NCBI RefSeq assembly: GCF_030268965.1
Contig: NZ_BSSE01000011.1
Span: forward strand, 1 to 64,000
Direction of reading: 5' to 3'
DNA length: 64,000 nucleotides
DNA from: Microtetraspora sp. NBRC 16547
GTDB taxonomy: Bacteria > Actinomycetota > Actinomycetes > Streptosporangiales > Streptosporangiaceae
Shown piece by piece: positions 51,465 through 59,590 of this stretch. The notes under the pieces were generated by a model. That model was not told the DNA's origin. It did not search any database and saw only the letters and a program-made list of their open reading frames with translations. The position numbers and the translations under genes are program-made. Position 1 is the first letter of the stretch. The number at the start of each line of letters is the position of its first letter.

Positions 51465-52766
51465 ATGAAACGAAAGCACATCGCGGGTCTGGCGAGCCTG
51501 CTTTCTGTCGGTGCCCTGCTGTCGGCCTGCGCAAGCAGCAGTCAGGGCGAGGCTTCCGGCGGCAATGGCGTCGAGCAGGTCGTCCTCTGGGGCTGGGCGA
51601 AGGGCACCAAGGACGTCGTCGACGCCTTCAACAAGAGCCACAAGGACATCCAGGTCAAGTTCGAGGAGATCCCGTCGGGGAACGCGGGCGGCTACGCCAA
51701 GTTCGCCAACGCCGTGAAGGCGGGCAACGCGCCCGATCTGATGTCCGTGGAGTACCCGCAGGTGCCCGACTTCGTCATCCAGGGCGCGCTGCGTGACATC
51801 ACCGCCGAGACCGCCGATATCAAGGCGAAGTACCCGGCCAGCATCTTCGGCCTGGTCGAGTTGGGTGGCAAGACCTGGTCGATCCCACTCGACGCGGCGC
51901 CGCAGGTCTTCTTCTACCGCAAGGACCTGTTCGAGAAGAACAAGATCGAGGTGCCGAAGACCTGGGACGACTTCAGGAAGGCCGCCGAGAAGGTGAAGAA
52001 GGCCGACCCCCAGGCGCGCATCGGCAGCTTCCACCCCGACGACCCCAACCTGTTGGTCGCCTACGCCTGGCAGGCGGGCGGCAAGTGGTTCAACTCCGAG
52101 GGCGGCTCGTGGAAGGTCAACATCGACGACGAGCCCACCAAGAAGGTCGCGGTCTACTGGAACGACCTGATCAAGGAAGACCTGGTCAAGGTCCAGCCAA
52201 CCTTGAGCCAGGAGTGGATCGCCTCGCTCGCCGAGGACCAGGTGTGGGGTTACCTCGGCGCCAACTGGGCGGGCGGAATGATCAAGGGTAACAACGCCCC
52301 GCAGAGCGGCAAGTGGGCCGTCGCCCCCGCCCCGAACTGGGGCACGCCGGCCAGCGGCATGTTCGGCGGCACCACCTATGCCGTCAGCAAGGACAGCAAG
52401 CACGTCAAGGCCGCCGTCGAGGTGGCCAAATGGTTCACCGGCACGCCCGAGGCGTGGACCGCTCGTCTCAACTCGGGAACCTCCAGCGCCTTCCCGGCCA
52501 TCGCCGACCTGGTGCCGGTCGCCGCCAAGACGTTCGACACCGGCTTCTACGGCGGTCAGGACATCTACGGTGTGTTCTCGGAGTCGTACAACACCATTCA
52601 GCCCGGCTGGACCTGGGGGCCGAGCATGGTGCAGGTGCTGACCTCGTTCAAGGATCGGCTCGGCCAGGTCTCCGCGGGCTCGACAACCGTGCCGGACGTA
52701 CTGACGGCCGTGCAAACCGACACCGTGAACGAGATCAAGCGTCGCGGACTCGCCGTCACCCACTAA
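51465..52766 (+). CDS. Sugar ABC transporter substrate-binding lipoprotein
   Basis: This 433-residue family 1 extracellular solute-binding protein has a signal peptide ending in the lipobox LLSAC, then a mature chain starting CASSSQGEAS. Typical blocks are VVLWGWAKGTKDVVDAFN, APDLMSVEYPQVPDFV and FFYRKDLFEKN. It captures a sugar or oligosaccharide at the outer face of the membrane. ATG at 51465 has GGTGGAGG seven bases upstream; a GTG three bases earlier is less well placed. A hairpin follows the gene before the permeases, which can explain excess binding protein over membrane components. No transporter ATPase gene is nearby. Confidence 0.95.
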   Translation: MKRKHIAGLASLLSVGALLSACASSSQGEASGGNGVEQVVLWGWAKGTKDVVDAFNKSHKDIQVKFEEIPSGNAGGYAKFANAVKAGNAPDLMSVEYPQVPDFVIQGALRDITAETADIKAKYPASIFGLVELGGKTWSIPLDAAPQVFFYRKDLFEKNKIEVPKTWDDFRKAAEKVKKADPQARIGSFHPDDPNLLVAYAWQAGGKWFNSEGGSWKVNIDDEPTKKVAVYWNDLIKEDLVKVQPTLSQEWIASLAEDQVWGYLGANWAGGMIKGNNAPQSGKWAVAPAPNWGTPASGMFGGTTYAVSKDSKHVKAAVEVAKWFTGTPEAWTARLNSGTSSAFPAIADLVPVAAKTFDTGFYGGQDIYGVFSESYNTIQPGWTWGPSMVQVLTSFKDRLGQVSAGSTTVPDVLTAVQTDTVNEIKRRGLAVTH

Positions 52767-52777
52767 CGCCGGCCCCT

Positions 52778-52800
52778 GCCCGCCGCGCGCAGCGGCGGGC
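52778..52800 (+). terminator. Intercistronic stem-loop between binding protein and permease genes
   Basis: GCCCGCCG (52778-52785), loop CGCGCAG, CGGCGGGC (52793-52800) form a perfect eight-base-pair stem without a T-tract. Hairpins in this place in sugar importer operons often protect the binding-protein mRNA or cause partial termination. Confidence 0.65.
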
Positions 52801-52821
52801 ACGCGCACGGGAGGAAACACG

Positions 52822-53760
52822 ATGACCGCCACCTACGTCGACGGTGCCGCCAGGCAACGCGTCCCGGCCCGAGGCGGGCCTCTGCGCGGCCACCGGGCAA
52901 GGCGCTGGGCGATCGTGCTGTTCACTGCCCCGTTCTTCGTGCTCTTCGCCGCCGTCGTCATCGCCCCGCTCGGGTACGCCCTGTGGCTCAGCCTGTTCAA
53001 AGAGCAGTCATCCGGGCTCGGCTTCGGCGGCGCGCAGAGCGTCTTCAACGGGCTGGAAAACTACCTGAACACAGTGGCCGACCAGGCGTTCCGAGACGGG
53101 TTTCTGGTCCTGGCCGGCTACTCCGCGCTGTACATCCCGCTGATGCTCGGCGGCGCGCTCGTGCTGGCCCTGCTGCTCGACTCCGGCGCGGCTCTGCTGC
53201 GCAGGTTCTTCCAGCTCGCCCTGTTCATGCCGCACGTCGTGCCCGGTGTGATCGCCGGGCTGATCTGGCTCTACCTGTACCTGCCCGGGATCAGCCCTAT
53301 CGTGGCGGCGCTCCGCGACGGGGGGATCCACTGGGACTTCCTCGGCGACCGAGTGGTCAGCTCGGTGGTCAACGTCGCCGTGTGGGAGTGGACCGGCTAC
53401 AACATGATCATCTACTTCGCCGCACTCCAGGCCATCCCGCGCGAGGTGCTGGAGGCCGCCACCATGGACGGCGCTCGAGGGATCGACGTCGCGCTCCGCA
53501 TCAAGGTACCCATGATCAGGGGCGCGGTGATCACGACGCTGATCTTCACGATCATCGGCTCGCTGCAGCTGTTCAACGAGCCCGTGGTCATGGATGGCGT
53601 CAGCGACGGCATCATCAGCACCTGGACGCCCAACATGTACGCCTACTTCGAGGCCTTCGGCAAAAACAACTACGGCCAGGCCGCTGCCGCGTCGATCATG
53701 CTCGCCGCGCTCGCCAGCGTGCTGTCCTACTTCGTCACCAAGTGGGGGAACAAGAAGTGA
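52822..53760 (+). CDS. Sugar ABC transporter permease, MalF type
   Basis: This 312-residue inner-membrane permease has about six hydrophobic spans, the first at VLFTAPFFVLFAAVVIAPLG. The EAA loop that contacts the ATPase reads EAATMDGARGIDVALRIKVP. It pairs with the permease encoded directly downstream, whose GTG overlaps this stop. ATG at 52822 follows GGAGG. Together with the binding protein it forms a CUT1-type importer. Confidence 0.95.
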   Translation: MTATYVDGAARQRVPARGGPLRGHRARRWAIVLFTAPFFVLFAAVVIAPLGYALWLSLFKEQSSGLGFGGAQSVFNGLENYLNTVADQAFRDGFLVLAGYSALYIPLMLGGALVLALLLDSGAALLRRFFQLALFMPHVVPGVIAGLIWLYLYLPGISPIVAALRDGGIHWDFLGDRVVSSVVNVAVWEWTGYNMIIYFAALQAIPREVLEAATMDGARGIDVALRIKVPMIRGAVITTLIFTIIGSLQLFNEPVVMDGVSDGIISTWTPNMYAYFEAFGKNNYGQAAAASIMLAALASVLSYFVTKWGNKK

Positions 53761-54596
53761 CGTCACGCCTGATGTCCAGGGGAGCCGTCAACACCTTCCT
53801 GCTCGTCGCCACCGCGTACATGCTGCTGCCGCTGACCTGGCTGCTCTTCGCGGCCACCAAGTCGCTGCCCGACCTGTACGCCACGCCCGGCTTCGCCTTC
53901 GCCGACCTCAATCTCGGCGCGAACCTGTCGGCCGTGGCCGCCGAGAACGACAGCGTCTTCTTCCGCTGGTACCTCAACAGCCTGCTGTACGCAGGGCTCG
54001 GCGCCGGCCTCGGTGGACTGATCAGCGTGGCTTGCGGGTACGCCTTCGACAAGTACGACTGGCCGGGCAAGGAGAAGCTGTTCGGTCTCGTGCTGCTCGG
54101 CGTGCTCGTGCCGACCACCGCCACTGCTCTGCCGCTCTACCTGCTGGCCTCCAAGATCGGCGTGGTCAACTCGTTCTGGGCGGTGTTCATCCCCTCGCTG
54201 GTGCACCCGTTCGGCGTCTATCTGGCCAGGGTCCTGTCGGCGGGGTACGTGCCCGGCGAGGTGCTGGAGGCCGCCCGGTCCGACGGTGCCGACGAAGTGC
54301 GCACGTTCAGGTCCGTGGCGCTGCCCATGCTGCTGCCCGCATACGTGACGATCTTCCTGTTCCAATTCACCGGGATCTGGAACAACTTCTTCCTGCCCCT
54401 GGTCATGCTGTCGGACCAGCGGCTGTTCCCCCTCAGCTTGGGCCTGTACTCCTGGAACACCCAGGTGACCGCGTTCCCCGAGTACAGCACGCTGGTGATC
54501 ACCGGCTCGCTGCTGTCGGTGGTGCCGCTGCTGGTGGTGTTCGTGTTGCTGCAGCGGTTCTGGCGGGCCGGGATGACGGCGGGCAGCGTCAAGTGA
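53757..54596 (+). CDS. Sugar ABC transporter permease, MalG type
   Basis: This 279-residue permease is the second half of the importer channel. Hydrophobic spans begin at VNTFLLVATAYMLLPLTWLL, and the EAA loop reads EAARSDGADEVRTFRSVALP. The start is GTG at 53757 in a GTGA overlap with the MalF-type gene; ATG at 53772 is an alternative. Since no ATPase gene follows, the transporter probably uses a shared multi-sugar ATPase of the MsiK kind, as is common in actinomycetes. Confidence 0.95.
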   Translation: MTSRLMSRGAVNTFLLVATAYMLLPLTWLLFAATKSLPDLYATPGFAFADLNLGANLSAVAAENDSVFFRWYLNSLLYAGLGAGLGGLISVACGYAFDKYDWPGKEKLFGLVLLGVLVPTTATALPLYLLASKIGVVNSFWAVFIPSLVHPFGVYLARVLSAGYVPGEVLEAARSDGADEVRTFRSVALPMLLPAYVTIFLFQFTGIWNNFFLPLVMLSDQRLFPLSLGLYSWNTQVTAFPEYSTLVITGSLLSVVPLLVVFVLLQRFWRAGMTAGSVK

Positions 54597-54619
54597 CTGT
54601 CAACTCGGGGAAGAACACA

Positions 54620-55621
54620 ATGGTCGACGAACGGCCGACGACCTTGCTGGCCATGGGCCGCAGGGTCGCAGAAAGGCTGATTACCGGCTCGGTACGCGAC
54701 CGGCTGGCCCACATCGCCGACACCGATCCCGGCTTGGTGGCCGATGATTTCGGCGACCCGCGTGTGGCCGAGGCGCTCGCGCACGCCGAGGTACTCCTCA
54801 CAAGCTGGGAGTGCCCGCCGATCACAGCGGATGTCCTGGCCAGGGCGCCCAGGCTGAAGGCCGTGGTGCACGCGGCCGGGACGGTCAAGCATCACGTCAC
54901 CGAGGCGTGCTGGCAGCGCGGCATCCTCGTGTCCTCGGCGGCGGCGGCCAACGCCGAGCCCGTCGCCGAATACACGCTCGCCGCGATCCTGTTCGCCAAC
55001 AAGCGGGTGCTCGACATCGCGCGGCTCTACCGCGAACAGCGCGCGGCGCTCGACTGGGATCGCCTCTTCCCCGGCTTCGGCAACTACCGTCGCACGGTCG
55101 GCATCGTCGGCGCCTCCATGATCGGCCGCCGGGTGATCGAGCTGCTGCGCCCCTTCGACCTCGACGTGCTCATCGCCGACCCGTACCTGACCGAGGACCT
55201 CGGCGTGCCGCACGTGGAGTTGGACGAGCTACTCGAACGCTGCGACGTGGTCAGCCTGCACGCACCCTTGCTGCCCGAGACCAGACACCTCATAGATGCC
55301 GCCCGGCTGGCGCGGATGCGCGACGGCGCGACGCTCATCAACACCGCGCGCGGAGCGCTGGTCGACCAGGAGGCGCTCACCGCCGAACTGGTCAGCGGAC
55401 GGCTGTTCGCGGTGATCGACGTGACCGAGCCCGAGGTACTGCCGGCTGATTCGCCCCTGTACGACTTGTCACAGGTCCTGCTCACCCCGCACATCGCCGG
55501 CTCGCTCGGCGGGGAACTGGCCAGAATGGCCGATCTCGCGCTAGACGAGCTGTCGCGCTACGCGCGCGGCCTGCCCTTCGCGTACGGCGTCGAGGCGGAA
55601 GCGCTGGCCCGCAGCGCCTAG
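54620..55621 (+). CDS. D-isomer-specific 2-hydroxyacid dehydrogenase
   Basis: This 333-residue NAD-dependent dehydrogenase has the nucleotide-binding motif TVGIVGASMIGRRVIELL, the catalytic Arg in NTARGALVD, a Glu in DVTEPEV and the catalytic His in LTPHIAGSLGG. It would interconvert a 2-hydroxyacid and a 2-ketoacid, presumably a sugar-acid intermediate of this pathway. ATG at 54620 has GGGGAAG upstream and starts at the usual distance from the fold; GTG at 54593, which overlaps the permease stop, would add nine residues. It links the importer to the TIM-barrel isomerase downstream. Confidence 0.9.
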   Translation: MVDERPTTLLAMGRRVAERLITGSVRDRLAHIADTDPGLVADDFGDPRVAEALAHAEVLLTSWECPPITADVLARAPRLKAVVHAAGTVKHHVTEACWQRGILVSSAAAANAEPVAEYTLAAILFANKRVLDIARLYREQRAALDWDRLFPGFGNYRRTVGIVGASMIGRRVIELLRPFDLDVLIADPYLTEDLGVPHVELDELLERCDVVSLHAPLLPETRHLIDAARLARMRDGATLINTARGALVDQEALTAELVSGRLFAVIDVTEPEVLPADSPLYDLSQVLLTPHIAGSLGGELARMADLALDELSRYARGLPFAYGVEAEALARSA

Positions 55622-55679
55622 ATGAGCTCAGCCCTTCGTTCCAGTGCAGCATGTGGCTCCGCCGCACAAGGAGGATCTG

Positions 55680-56468
55680 ATGACGACATGGCCGCTCGCA
55701 ATGAGCACCCTCGGCCTGCCGGGAACTGGACTGGCCGAGGCCTGCCGTATCGCCGTGGCCGCCGGCTGCGCCGGGCTGGAGCTGCGGGCTCATCCCGACA
55801 CCGGTGTACACGTGGCCATGGACGCTCGGGAACGCGCGCAGGCCGTCAACCTGCTCGCTGAGGCGGGCCTAGCCCCGCTCGCCGTCGCCGGATACACCCG
55901 GATCGCCGATGCGAAACCCGACGACGAAGTGCTGGAGAGGTTGCGAGCCGAGATCGTGCTGGCCGGCGATCTGGGCGCGCCGTACCTGCGGGTCTTCCCC
56001 GGCGGCGACCGCGACGAGGGCGACGACAAGCGTGCGGTGCGGCGGCTCCGTGCCGTCGCCGCGCAGGCGATGGCGGCAGGGGTTCGGCTGCTGATCGAGA
56101 CGCACGACTCCCACCCGACCGGCCGGGACATACGACGCCTGCTGGCGGCGGTGGGCGCCCCCGAGGTGACCGGAGCCGTCTGGGACGCACTGCACCCGTG
56201 GCGGCACGGTGAGAAGCCGGCCGACACGCTGGCCGCGCTCGCCGACCACCTCGGCTACGTCCAAATCAAGGACGCCGTCTCCGCCGAGGACACCACGCCG
56301 GTGCCGCTCGGCGCCGGAGGGGTGCCGTTGCCGGAGATCCGGCGGCTGCTGCTGGACCAGGGTTACGACGGCTGGGTGTCCCTGGAATGGGAACGGACCT
56401 GGTACCCGCGGGTGGCGCCCGTCGAGACCGTGCTCCCCGCCGCCCTCGCCTGGACCCGGGGCACCTAG
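55680..56468 (+). CDS. Sugar phosphate isomerase/epimerase (TIM barrel)
   Basis: This 262-residue protein has the xylose isomerase-like TIM barrel of IolE/hydroxypyruvate isomerase relatives, with metal-ligand segments LLIETHDSHP, AVWDALHPWRHGE, YVQIKDAV and WVSLEWERTW. It is the last gene of the importer operon, 58 bp after the dehydrogenase. ATG at 55680 follows AAGGAGG five bases upstream; an in-frame start at 55644 lacks a site. Its stop overlaps the stop of the convergent NmrA-like gene by three bases. The substrate is unknown. Confidence 0.9.
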   Translation: MTTWPLAMSTLGLPGTGLAEACRIAVAAGCAGLELRAHPDTGVHVAMDARERAQAVNLLAEAGLAPLAVAGYTRIADAKPDDEVLERLRAEIVLAGDLGAPYLRVFPGGDRDEGDDKRAVRRLRAVAAQAMAAGVRLLIETHDSHPTGRDIRRLLAAVGAPEVTGAVWDALHPWRHGEKPADTLAALADHLGYVQIKDAVSAEDTTPVPLGAGGVPLPEIRRLLLDQGYDGWVSLEWERTWYPRVAPVETVLPAALAWTRGT

Positions 56469-57367
56469 GAGCTCACCGACCGGGACTGGTATCCGCCTTC
56501 TTTTACAGCCTGGACGATCTGGTCTCGTACGGGGCGGGGCTCGGCCGGCAGGAGGGCGGTCAGATCGGTGTCGTGGGCCTGGAGGTATCCGGCGCTGATG
56601 TTGGAGAAGATTGAGAGCGTGTGCGTGATCTGGTACGGTTCCAGGCCGCTGTCGGCCAGCGCCTTCCGTGTGGTGGACAGAGAGATCGGCTGATAATGGA
56701 CTGGACGGTCCAGCGCGTCGCTCAGCACCTCGGCGATGTCCTGACCTCCGATCGCCTCGACACCCTCCAGTTCGTAGGTCTTGCCCGCGTGATGACTACG
56801 GCGACTCGCGGAGAGGTCGCGCTGGATCTCCGCCGCGACCCGCACGGCGACGTCGGCCAGATCCTCCTTCGCCACGACTGACACCTGCCCCGCACCGAAC
56901 GCGGCGGCGAAGACTCCGGTCTCGGCGGCCAACGCAGCGGAGGTCGTGGCCAGCCCGACCGGAACCTCGGCGTAGAGGCCGTTGCGCAGGATCGTCACAT
57001 CGAATGAGGCCTCGGCGAGGCGCGCTTCGGTCCAACGGTGCGGCAGCGCGATCGTCAACATGTCGCCCGACCTCGCCAGGCTGGTGTACACAACGTGCCG
57101 GACGCCCGCGGCCTCGGCCGCGTCCACCACCGCGCCATGGCGGGCCAGCACCACGTCGTCCTCCGCGTATCCGGCCGAGACGAATACCAGGACGTCCACG
57201 CCTCGCAAGCCGTCGGCAAGTGAGGCTGGGTCGTCGAAGTCGATCCGGCGCGCGGTCACCCCGTCACCCGAGCGGGTGCCGCCGACCACATCAATGCCGT
57301 CCTGATCGGACAGACGACGGAAGATCAGGCCGCCGATCCCGCCGGAGATGCCGGTGACGAGAATCAT
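56465..57367 (-). CDS. NmrA-like NAD(P)-binding reductase (atypical SDR)
   Basis: This 300-residue atypical short-chain dehydrogenase of the NmrA/quinone oxidoreductase-2 type begins MILVTGISGGIGGLIFRRL, with the GxxGxxG dinucleotide motif at residues 6-12, and has VRHVVYTSLARSG in mid-protein. It probably reduces quinones or senses the NADPH state. ATG at 57367 follows GAGGAG six bases upstream; 21 further in-frame codons upstream have no good site. It is divergent from an HxlR regulator across an 80-bp gap, the usual pairing for redox-controlled detoxification genes. Confidence 0.9.
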   Translation of the reverse strand: MILVTGISGGIGGLIFRRLSDQDGIDVVGGTRSGDGVTARRIDFDDPASLADGLRGVDVLVFVSAGYAEDDVVLARHGAVVDAAEAAGVRHVVYTSLARSGDMLTIALPHRWTEARLAEASFDVTILRNGLYAEVPVGLATTSAALAAETGVFAAAFGAGQVSVVAKEDLADVAVRVAAEIQRDLSASRRSHHAGKTYELEGVEAIGGQDIAEVLSDALDRPVHYQPISLSTTRKALADSGLEPYQITHTLSIFSNISAGYLQAHDTDLTALLPAEPRPVRDQIVQAVKEGGYQSRSVSS

Positions 57368-57447
57368 TTGATGCTCCTCGATGTTGGTGCAGTTGGAACG
57401 AAACCGATCATCCGCGCCGGACTGCGGCACCGTAAGGAGGCACTTTC

Positions 57448-57855
57448 GTGTCAGTCACGAACACGGCGGTAATCCCACAGGTCAACGGCCCTATTCCCGC
57501 CGGACCGTGCGGTGACGACGACTGCGGGATACGCGATGTGCTCGACCGGCTCGGTGATCGATGGACCGTGCTGGTCCTGGTTGAGCTGTCCAAGGGAACG
57601 CGCCGCTTCCGGGAGCTGGAGCGGGCGATTCCCGGTATCTCGCAGCGGATGCTCACGCTGACGACCAAACGGCTGTGCCGTGACGGGCTGGTCGAACGGA
57701 CCGTCTATCCGACTATTCCGCCGCAAACTGACTATCGGCTCACCCCGATGGGCAAGAGCCTGGCAGATATGGTGTTCGCCCTGGCCGACTGGTCCCGCGA
57801 CCACAAGGAGGCCGTCGCCGCCGCCCGCAGCCGCTGGGACCAAGAGCACCTGTAA
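57448..57855 (+). CDS. HxlR-family transcriptional regulator
   Basis: This 135-residue winged-helix regulator contains CGIRDVLDRLGDRWTVLVLVEL, where Cys is in the redox-sensing place seen in HxlR/QorR proteins, and FRELERAIPGISQRMLTLT as the DNA-reading region. A second Cys lies five residues before it (CGDDDC). GTG at 57448 follows TAAGGAGG seven bases upstream. It likely controls the divergent NmrA-like gene in response to electrophiles or oxidants. Confidence 0.92.
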   Translation: MSVTNTAVIPQVNGPIPAGPCGDDDCGIRDVLDRLGDRWTVLVLVELSKGTRRFRELERAIPGISQRMLTLTTKRLCRDGLVERTVYPTIPPQTDYRLTPMGKSLADMVFALADWSRDHKEAVAAARSRWDQEHL

Positions 57856-58330
57856 AGACCTGCCGCTTACGGCCTCTGAGTTGTTCAGAATCTCGTCTCC
57901 TGGCTCGGAGCCGCTTCTGAGGAATGGCTCTATGAGGGATCTCTGAGCCGCCTGCTTCCCTGGTCATGTGCCTCGGACCGCCCAGCGGGCCGACGGGGCA
58001 CGCATCCGGAGAAACGTGTCCCGGCTACGCGATGGAAAGCAGGAATGCGAAGCAGACAGTCGCCAACGAGCGCGAGGGCCTGAACAGTCCGGAGCGTCTG
58101 GAGAATCGTCGGCTGGTGATTGCACCAGCGGCAATCCACACCGCGCGGGCATTGTCGTCTGGACCCGGAACGACCTTGCTCCGCCAGCCGGTGCCGCGTG
58201 CCCAACGGGTACTGCCGGCCGACTTCCCCGGCACGTGGTTGGAGTCGCCTACGGCCTTGTCACGATTGCGCAGGCGCCGCGCGCTGGTCCGGTGGTGACT
58301 GGCTGGTCGCCGCCTGGGTGACGGGCGTGG
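57856..58330. other. Intergenic stretch of about 475 bp without a supported gene
   Basis: Several short open frames cross this stretch on both strands, but none has a ribosome binding site with recognisable protein blocks. I see no hairpin with a T-tract and no tRNA. It may be degraded coding DNA, as the next segment is. Confidence 0.5.
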
Positions 58331-58735
58331 GTGCCGCCCCAGCCCACCCAGCCGCAGATGATCATCATCCCCGTGCCCCAGCAGCTCGACGCGGCGCAGA
58401 AGCCCGGCGGACGCCCAGAACACGCCTGCCGAGTTCAGGTTCACGATCCCTGAGTCCTGGGGTCGCTACATCGGCTGGGGAATCGCCGTCGCCGCCGTCG
58501 TGGCGCTGCTGCTGCTCGGGGTCGACCCCGGACCGCTCCTCAAGCACGTCGCGTCCTGGCGGGGAAGCACGGGGCGTCACAAGGCCGGGCGGCCGCGCAT
58601 GTTTGCGGCCGCCCAGCTGGCGTCACCACGATCGGCAGCCCGCGGACACCGAGGAAGGCTCGACGAGGTGACACCGACGATATTTTCACGTAGGTACTGG
58701 ACGACATCTTCGCGGAGGTGGCCTCCGCGCTGATG
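58331..58735 (+). pseudogene. Frameshifted small proline-rich membrane protein
   Basis: One frame reads MPPQPTQPQMIIIPVPQQLD and then stops. Another frame continues with PAEFRFTIPESWGRYIGWGI and a hydrophobic span AVAAVVALLLLG, then a basic tail. Joined, they give a cytoplasmic Pro/Gln segment plus one membrane helix, so a frameshift lies near 58400-58440. I do not recognise the family. A sequencing indel is possible. Confidence 0.5.
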
Positions 58736-58748
58736 TGGCTGCGGGGGA

Positions 58749-59588
58749 TCAGAGGCGGTTGAAGCCGTCGGGCTCCGGTCTGCGCCGACGCGGATGCCGG
58801 GTGAGGCTGTAGCCGCCGACGCCGGTGACGGCCGCGATGGCACCGCCGACGGCGGTCCAGGCCCAGCGGGCCGACAGGTCGGGGAGCCAGTCCCAGCTCC
58901 AGCCGGTGTCCTTCTCCTCCTCGGCCGCGACCGGCGGCGCCGAGGTCAGCACCGTTCCGGCGGCGACCGGCTGGGTCAGCGGGGTCTTGAGCTCGCCGCC
59001 CTCCGGCTGGATGTCGTCGCTGTCATGGGCGGTGATCCGCATCGCCACCTGCATCGGCAGGCCCAGATCCTGCTCGGGCAGTTCGGTGACGGCCAGTCGG
59101 ACGTAGTAGGTGCCGGGCAGCGGGTCGCCGGACCACGGCTCGGCCCAGGCGCGGACCTGCCGCAGGGTGCAGCCCAGGGTGACCGATGCGGCGCGGGCCG
59201 CCGCGGTCGGGGTCTGGGCGCCCGCCGTACAGGCCTGGCGGCGGCGGAGCCCGTCGAAGACGTCCACCGCCCAGCTGGATCTGCCGTGCCGGGAGGCTGC
59301 GGGCGGCAGGGTGACGGTGATCGCGATCTTGTTGGTCTGTCCGGCTTCGGAGGTGAACGACCAGTAGAGGTAGTCGCCGGTGGAGCCGGCCAGCTGCACC
59401 GGCTGTCCGGGCTGGACGGCGGTCCCGGTGAGGAAGGAGGATCCGGCAGTGGTCACCGGCGCCAGGCTCTCCGACGGGGACGGCGACGGCAAGGCGGTGT
59501 CGGCGGCGGCCGGACCGGCAGAGAGCAGCAGGGCGGCCGCGGCGGCGGACAGCGCCCCAGCACAGCAGCGGAGGGAAGTCGTACGCAT
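58749..59588 (-). CDS. Secreted membrane-anchored protein of unknown function, partner of the vWA protein
   Basis: This 279-residue protein has a signal peptide (cleavage near AAADTALPSP) and an extracellular domain with YLYWSFTSEAGQTNKIAITV and PGTYYVRLAV, resembling beta-sandwich segments. It ends with one membrane helix (WTAVGGAIAAVTGVGGYSL) and a basic tail. It starts two bases after the stop of the vWA gene, so the two are co-translated and probably work together at the cell surface. No catalytic motif is visible. Confidence 0.8.
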   Translation of the reverse strand: MRTTSLRCCAGALSAAAAALLLSAGPAAADTALPSPSPSESLAPVTTAGSSFLTGTAVQPGQPVQLAGSTGDYLYWSFTSEAGQTNKIAITVTLPPAASRHGRSSWAVDVFDGLRRRQACTAGAQTPTAAARAASVTLGCTLRQVRAWAEPWSGDPLPGTYYVRLAVTELPEQDLGLPMQVAMRITAHDSDDIQPEGGELKTPLTQPVAAGTVLTSAPPVAAEEEKDTGWSWDWLPDLSARWAWTAVGGAIAAVTGVGGYSLTRHPRRRRPEPDGFNRL

Positions 59589-59590
59589 CG

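Noticed and set aside
57930-58444. Short open frames on the - strand between the HxlR gene and the small membrane protein remnant
   Set aside because: They overlap each other in different frames, lack ribosome binding sites and show no recognisable blocks.
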